From NCBI RefSeq assembly GCF_014651615.1, contig NZ_BMXF01000003.1:248001-312000 (forward strand): DNA of 64,000 bases, given 5' to 3'. Shown one piece after another: positions 60,229-64,000 of the stretch. The position numbers and the translations under genes were made by a program. Source of the stretch: Persicitalea jodogahamensis (GTDB taxonomy: Bacteria > Bacteroidota > Bacteroidia > Cytophagales > Spirosomataceae). Each line of letters begins with the position of its first letter. Positions within the stretch are counted from its first letter, which is position 1. The notes below the pieces were generated by a model. The model ran no database searches. It was not told the DNA's origin and worked only from the letters and a program-made list of their open reading frames with translations.

Positions 60229-60642
60229 TCATTGCCGGATATACCTCAATCGCACATCTTGGCAAGCTGTTATCGTGAGGCTGTCTCCTTGTTGGACCAA
60301 TTCCCACCGAGGACAAGCCAGACAAGAAACCGCTGCACACTTTCCGGGCAGTACTTCGTTTGTTTTTACCTCAAACAAAATACCATTCAGGAAATAAGAA
60401 GAGGGACCACAGCACGACCGCTGGCCGTCTCTATCCAGTAGCACACCATCGTATCGGAAGGCGATTGTATGGGCATCTTTACCCGGTACTTGTTCTGTAA
60501 TGGTCGAATCATTTCGGGTATATGCCGATTCCACCAAAAGCCACTTGCCTACGATATTGGCTACTTCGGGCAGGGGATCGTTTTGTGTTTTACAGAAAGA
60601 AAAGGCAAATACCAGGCATACGAATTGGATGAATCGGTTCAT
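60229..60642 (-). CDS. Hypothetical lipoprotein, 137 aa
   Basis: From MNRFIQFVCLVFAFSFC (60642), a signal peptide ending in a lipobox cysteine (CKTQ). The mature part has two pairs of cysteines (RSCCGPSS and CAAVSCLACP) that may form disulfides and a strand-rich pattern reminiscent of lipocalin-like lipoproteins. The open frame begins further upstream at 60807, but the signal peptide fixes the start. Confidence 0.7.
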   Translation of the reverse strand: MNRFIQFVCLVFAFSFCKTQNDPLPEVANIVGKWLLVESAYTRNDSTITEQVPGKDAHTIAFRYDGVLLDRDGQRSCCGPSSYFLNGILFEVKTNEVLPGKCAAVSCLACPRWELVQQGDSLTITACQDVRLRYIRQ

Positions 60643-60730
60643 AGGAATTGGTTTTTCTTTTTCCTGATCCAATTTTCCGTTCAAAGGTTGTAAACCGAAA
60701 GAAGAATTGAATTGATTAACCAATTCAAAG

Positions 60731-61957
60731 TTATTCGCGACGAATGGCCTCCACCGGATCCAGCCTGGCCGCCCGCAGAGCGGGGTATGTCCCGAACACG
60801 ATGCCAATTAGCACCGCTACTACCGAGATGACCAGCATCGTGTTCAAGGTAAAGGCTGCCTGAAAGGGAGCTTTGGCCACGGCTTTTACGATGGGAACGA
60901 TAATCAAAGTACCTCCGATGCCAAGGAGCAATCCCAGCAAACTACCAAAGACGGAAATGGTAACCGACTCAGACAGAAACTGCAATACGATGTCTTGCTT
61001 TTTGGCCCCAACGGCTTTGCGAACACCGATTTCGGAGGTGCGTTCCGATACCGAAATCAGCAGCACATTCATGACGCCGATCCCGCCTACCAGCACCGAA
61101 ATACCCACGATAAATCCCATGATTACACGAAAGATCAGAAAACCCTGAGCGGCTTGCTCCACCCGAAACTCGTTGGTAAATACCTCGAAATCATCCTTGC
61201 CGTTGGGAACATTCCGGGCAATCCAGGCCAGTACCTGCGCTTTCAGGGCGGGTACATCCTCCACATTTTCGGCTTCCAGGCCGTAGTCCAATCTCATGGT
61301 TTGGAGATCGTCCACGCTGAGCAGCGAAATCGGAAAGTACAGTTGGGCCGGGGTGGCGGTGTCGGACTTTGTGATCCCGACAATCGTAAGTACTTGCTGT
61401 CCAACCTGCACTTTTTTGCCGATGAGGTCAGGAACCTGTGTATTACCGGGCATTCGGCGGACAAAGGTTTCGTTCACCACAGCGACTGGCCGCTGCTCAT
61501 TCAGGTCGTTATTTGTAAAGCTTTTTCCCCGGATGAACTGGGTTTTCGGAGCCAACTGCGGAAGTGCGCCGCTTATCATCGTGCCGATCCGCTGCGTATC
61601 GCCCTGCATGGTCACCTCCCGGCCCTGCCGGGTGAGCATGTATACGTCAACGGGCAGCGATAAGTTACTGTGAAGCCGGTTGATTTGCTGGTAGCTGAGC
61701 AGGGGAAAGGAGTCTTTGCGAACCCGAATGCCATTCACTACTTTATCCGGCTTGTTGTAAATGACGATGGCTTTCAGCGAGGTAGTTTTGGAAATCTGCT
61801 CGTTGGCATATTGTTCCATTCCGTCGATGAGCGACAGAATGCCTACCAGCGAGGCCACGCCGATGACGATACCCAACACGGAAAGTACCGTATGAAAAAA
61901 GCGGGAGCGAATGGTGTTGATAGCCGACGAAAAGGAGATCAGAATCTTTTTCCACAT
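60731..61957 (-). CDS. ABC transporter permease, MacB/FtsX type
   Basis: 408 residues. MacB periplasmic core domain (~30-250) between the first membrane helix (FFHTVLSVLGIVIGVASLVGIL) and three C-terminal helices of the FtsX domain (IGVMNVLLISVSERTSEIGVRKAVGAKKQDIVLQFL split over them). Part of a macrolide-export or lipoprotein-trafficking type exporter; no ATPase gene sits next to it, which is common for this family in Cytophagales. Confidence 0.92.
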   Translation of the reverse strand: MWKKILISFSSAINTIRSRFFHTVLSVLGIVIGVASLVGILSLIDGMEQYANEQISKTTSLKAIVIYNKPDKVVNGIRVRKDSFPLLSYQQINRLHSNLSLPVDVYMLTRQGREVTMQGDTQRIGTMISGALPQLAPKTQFIRGKSFTNNDLNEQRPVAVVNETFVRRMPGNTQVPDLIGKKVQVGQQVLTIVGITKSDTATPAQLYFPISLLSVDDLQTMRLDYGLEAENVEDVPALKAQVLAWIARNVPNGKDDFEVFTNEFRVEQAAQGFLIFRVIMGFIVGISVLVGGIGVMNVLLISVSERTSEIGVRKAVGAKKQDIVLQFLSESVTISVFGSLLGLLLGIGGTLIIVPIVKAVAKAPFQAAFTLNTMLVISVVAVLIGIVFGTYPALRAARLDPVEAIRRE

Positions 61958-62025
61958 AGTGACGAGCTGCTGAGAACGGACGAATAGAAGTGCTAGATCG
62001 TCGAACTACCGGATATTAGCAAGTG

Positions 62026-62084
62026 AAAAAGGACAAATGGAGCATTCTACCTGTGAGCAGCTCTACCATTTAGTCCTTTTAAAA
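62026..62084 (-). terminator. Possible intrinsic terminator with long loop
   Basis: AAAAGGAC-AAATGG pairs with CCATTT-GTCCTTTT (one-base bulge) around a ~28-nt loop; on the minus strand a T run follows. Downstream of the glutathione peroxidase gene. The long loop lowers confidence. Confidence 0.45.
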
Positions 62085-62247
62085 CGTAACCAACGGGATC
62101 ATGGATTCAGCAAAAAGACAAATGCAAGGCAAATCTCCAACAGCGGCTACCTCAACCGGCCGGGCAAAGATCGTGTCGCACGTTAGGGCGGGAAAAGCTT
62201 TTTTTAGAGGTTTATAGCTACGCTGTCAAAGCCGGGATAGAAGGTCA

Positions 62248-62835
62248 TTAAATGCCAATCGCTTTCCTGAATTCTGGGTCGGTGGGTTTAACGGCGGATG
62301 CGAAAAAATGGGTGAGCTGTCCTTTCTCGTCTACGACGTATTTGCAGAAATTCCACGTAGGTGCTTTGTCATTCCAGCCATTCAGTGATTTGGTCGACAG
62401 CCACTTGTAAAGCGGATGCTGCATTTTTCCCACCACATCGATCTTGTCGAATAGCTGAAAGGTAACCCCGTAGTTTTTCTGGCAGAACGTGGCTATTTCT
62501 TCATCGGAACCCGGCTCCTGACCCCCAAAGTTATTGGCCGGAAAGCCCAGCACGATAATGTCTCCGCCATACTTTTTGTGGAAGGCTTCCCAGTCGGCAT
62601 ACTGGGGCGTGAAGCCACATTTGGAGGCCACATTGATCAGCACCACTTTCTTGCCCTTGTATTGGCTGAGGTCGATGGTCTGATCGCCAATCAGGGCCTT
62701 CATTTTAAAATCGTATAAGTTCTGGGTGCCAGTCATGGTAGGGTCGGTGCGGTTATCGGATGCTTTTTTGTCGGCAAATATGCCTTGTAGAAAAGTGGAA
62801 AACATAAAAAAGAGAAAGGAAAATAATGTCATCAT
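62248..62835 (-). CDS. Glutathione peroxidase-like thiol peroxidase, exported or membrane-anchored
   Basis: 195 residues. N-terminal hydrophobic segment (LFSFLFFMFSTFLQGIF) suggests export or anchoring; the core has INVASKCGFTPQ with the peroxidatic Cys73, FPANNFGGQEPG (Gln) and PTWNFCKYV (Trp/Asn), the catalytic tetrad of Cys-type GPx. Reduces peroxides, probably with thioredoxin-like partners rather than glutathione. The gap 62836-63108 to the next gene holds nothing I can support. Confidence 0.9.
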   Translation of the reverse strand: MMTLFSFLFFMFSTFLQGIFADKKASDNRTDPTMTGTQNLYDFKMKALIGDQTIDLSQYKGKKVVLINVASKCGFTPQYADWEAFHKKYGGDIIVLGFPANNFGGQEPGSDEEIATFCQKNYGVTFQLFDKIDVVGKMQHPLYKWLSTKSLNGWNDKAPTWNFCKYVVDEKGQLTHFFASAVKPTDPEFRKAIGI

Positions 62836-63108
62836 AGCTCAGACAGTGATAGAATATACAGACTACTCTACTGTTGAAAAAGTAATAACTCGGACTGTGG
62901 TTGATTGTTCAACCTGATGAGGGAAGGCTGCTCTTCTCATTGGCAACTTTCCGACTGCCGCGTCGCAGACGCTACAACGAAGTGCGCCCCGATTTGTAAG
63001 CGGGCGCGGTCATATCTTCACGTTTGTAACACGAAGACTCGCAAAAGCGATCGGGTGAAACGCTGCATCCTCGATGCGAATTTCTAAATTACAGTTAGTA
63101 GTGCCAAA

Positions 63109-63465
63109 CTAGTATTCCTGCACCAGTACTTCCGTCGGAATATGAAGCGAGGCGTTCAGCTTTCGGATCATTTCCAGGCTTAGTTTTCGCTTTCTGTTCA
63201 GGATTTCGCTGACGCGGCTTTTGAATCCCAGTACTTCGGCCAAATCCTTTGGCTTCATATCCATCTGCTCCATTCTGAACTTAATGGCCTCGATGGGGTC
63301 TGGCATGCCAATGGGGAAATGCTCGTTTTCGTACTTATCGATCAGAATCGAAAGTACTTCCAGTTCATCCCCCTCCGGCGTTCCTCGTTTCGCGTCGAAG
63401 ATAAGTTCCAATCTTTCGAGTGCAGCCTGAAAGTCCTCCTCGCTTCTTATGGGTTTGATTTCCAT
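63109..63465 (-). CDS. higA: HigA-type antitoxin
   Basis: 118 residues from MEIKPIRSEEDFQ (63465). N-terminal Glu/Asp-rich region then a Cro/CI HTH (EAIKFRMEQMDMKPKDLAEVLGFKSRVSEILNRKR). The gene begins one base after the toxin stop, so the two are translationally linked, toxin first, as in higBA operons. Its frame continues to 63543 but the extra residues overlap the toxin gene. Confidence 0.9.
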   Translation of the reverse strand: MEIKPIRSEEDFQAALERLELIFDAKRGTPEGDELEVLSILIDKYENEHFPIGMPDPIEAIKFRMEQMDMKPKDLAEVLGFKSRVSEILNRKRKLSLEMIRKLNASLHIPTEVLVQEY

Positions 63466-63466
63466 A

Positions 63467-63760
63467 TCAAATAGTGTTTGCGTCAATTTTATCGTATTCG
63501 GCGTGGGTGCCGATAAACCTGATCCAACAGAGTTGGTATTCAAAACTGAATTTTACGATCAGTCGGTAGTGGTTGCCTTTAATGTTAAAAACGATCCGGT
63601 TGTCTTTCAGAATGCTGGCACTAGGGTATTCGGATTTCAATTGGTTGAGGTTCGCCCATTCCGTTTTTTCCGTCTCCCGATACCAGGATTTCAACTGCTG
63701 TTCGCAATCGTTGTGCTTTTCCCAGAATTCGCGTAGTGTTCGTTTGGCAATTACTTTCAC
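63467..63760 (-). CDS. higB: HigB-type toxin (mRNA interferase)
   Basis: 97 residues, RelE-like fold. Typical features: KTEWANLNQLKSEYPSASIL, KDNRIVFNIKGNHYRLIVKFSF and CWIRFIGTHAEYDKID, where the C-terminal His/Tyr residues and the basic strand form the ribonuclease site. Starts with GTG (63760). Cleaves ribosome-bound mRNA when free of HigA. A palindrome lies directly over its promoter. Confidence 0.92.
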   Translation of the reverse strand: MKVIAKRTLREFWEKHNDCEQQLKSWYRETEKTEWANLNQLKSEYPSASILKDNRIVFNIKGNHYRLIVKFSFEYQLCWIRFIGTHAEYDKIDANTI

Positions 63761-63770
63761 CTTTGGGCGG

Positions 63771-63785
63771 ATTTGTACAAATATA
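63771..63785. promoter_or_regulatory. Palindromic operator over the higBA -7 element
   Basis: ATTTGTACAAAT (63771-63782) is a perfect palindrome; the minus-strand -7 element TATATTTG is at 63778-63785 and overlaps it. The natural reading is autoregulation by the HigA HTH protein. Confidence 0.55.
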
Positions 63786-63885
63786 GTTCAATTTGTTACC
63801 AATATGGGAACGATCATAGATTTACTCAATTTCTTGTTGCTGAACTGAATAGCTTATATACCATGGAATGGGGTCTTTTCCACAT

Positions 63886-64000
63886 TCAAAACTCCCTCGG
63901 CGAGATCTTCACCCGCTTCTTCTTCTTTACTTTATTAACCTTCTTCCCGCGTTTCTCCCGTAAATCTTCGTCATCTTCCGCCCGGCGTTTTTGCATGGTT
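63886..64000 (-). CDS. C-terminal fragment of an unidentified Lys/Arg-rich protein
   Basis: Only the last ~38 residues are inside the window (MQKRRAEDDEDLREKRGKK... ending VKISPREF, stop at 63886-63888). The stretch is strongly basic with alternating acidic residues, resembling an intrinsically disordered tail. The gene continues beyond 64000; no family can be named. Confidence 0.5.
   Translation of the reverse strand, partial: TMQKRRAEDDEDLREKRGKKVNKVKKKKRVKISPREF

Noticed and set aside
1-64000. CRISPR array or cas genes
   Set aside because: No regularly spaced direct repeats and no Cas-type protein anywhere in the window.

Overview
The window reads as a chromosomal segment of a Bacteroidota bacterium, most likely order Cytophagales and close to Spirosomaceae (Dyadobacter/Spirosoma-like). 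The reasons are family content (DUF6427, DUF4136, DUF3667, Ig-like CHU_C-type surface domains, ThuA/PQQ-dehydrogenase fusions, lipoprotein-rich gene set), roughly 50% GC, and repeated matches to the Bacteroidota promoter (TTG, 19-20 nt, TAnnTTTG) upstream of several genes and the tRNA. The taxon is inferred from gene content only; no rRNA or marker comparison was possible.

Layout. 0-9 kb: a truncated multi-pass membrane protein (DUF6427-like), a cellobiose 2-epimerase-type sugar epimerase, a periplasmic DsrE-like protein, tRNA-Asp(GTC), a NIF3 protein with a coiled-coil zinc-ribbon partner, a TPR protein and RadC. 8-20 kb: NfeD/QmcA membrane pair, acyl-CoA dehydrogenase, Ugd plus UDP-xylose synthase (UDP-glucose to UDP-xylose), DUF4136 protein, pyrH-frr, a biotin carrier protein, EamA transporter and DusB, and a CPBP protease. 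20-27 kb: a sugar cluster (Gfo/Idh/MocA oxidoreductase, TIM-barrel isomerase, and a 1125-residue ThuA/sugar dehydrogenase/PKD/cytochrome c fusion) interrupted by a four-helix-bundle (S23-type) gene that sits between inverted copies of a repeat. 27-47 kb: a surface protein, a NarL-type two-component system, a lipoprotein with a methyltransferase fold, a TsdA-like dihaem cytochrome, peptidases (M20, M61, M28), a DNA-repair run (uvsE, small ORF, nth, nfi), a ribosome-hibernation factor, a DUF2975/HTH pair, LpxR and an isolated nuoA.

47.2-55.0 kb is the accessory part. Most genes are unrecognised, several have strong AT-rich promoters, and it carries a phage-repressor-like HTH protein, an overlapping gene pair ending in a PIN-domain protein with a long tail of regularly spaced RKRK blocks, an orphan Vsr endonuclease and a RuvB. 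It looks like an old integrated element or island without visible integrase or att sites. 55-64 kb returns to ordinary genes (TVP38, DUF4177, GNAT, DUF3667, quinone-reductase-like, AHSA1-like, ABC permease, glutathione peroxidase) and closes with a higBA toxin-antitoxin operon and the C-terminus of an unidentified Lys/Arg-rich protein.

The items I consider most worth following are: (1) the S23-type gene flanked by inverted repeats and the related gene-less palindromes elsewhere in the window; (2) the PIN/RKRK-repeat protein and its overlapping partner; (3) palindromic or directly repeated operators sitting on promoters (47.2 kb, 44.6 kb, 63.8 kb); (4) a promoter plus terminator-like hairpin in the 57.4 kb gap that could be a small RNA or attenuator.
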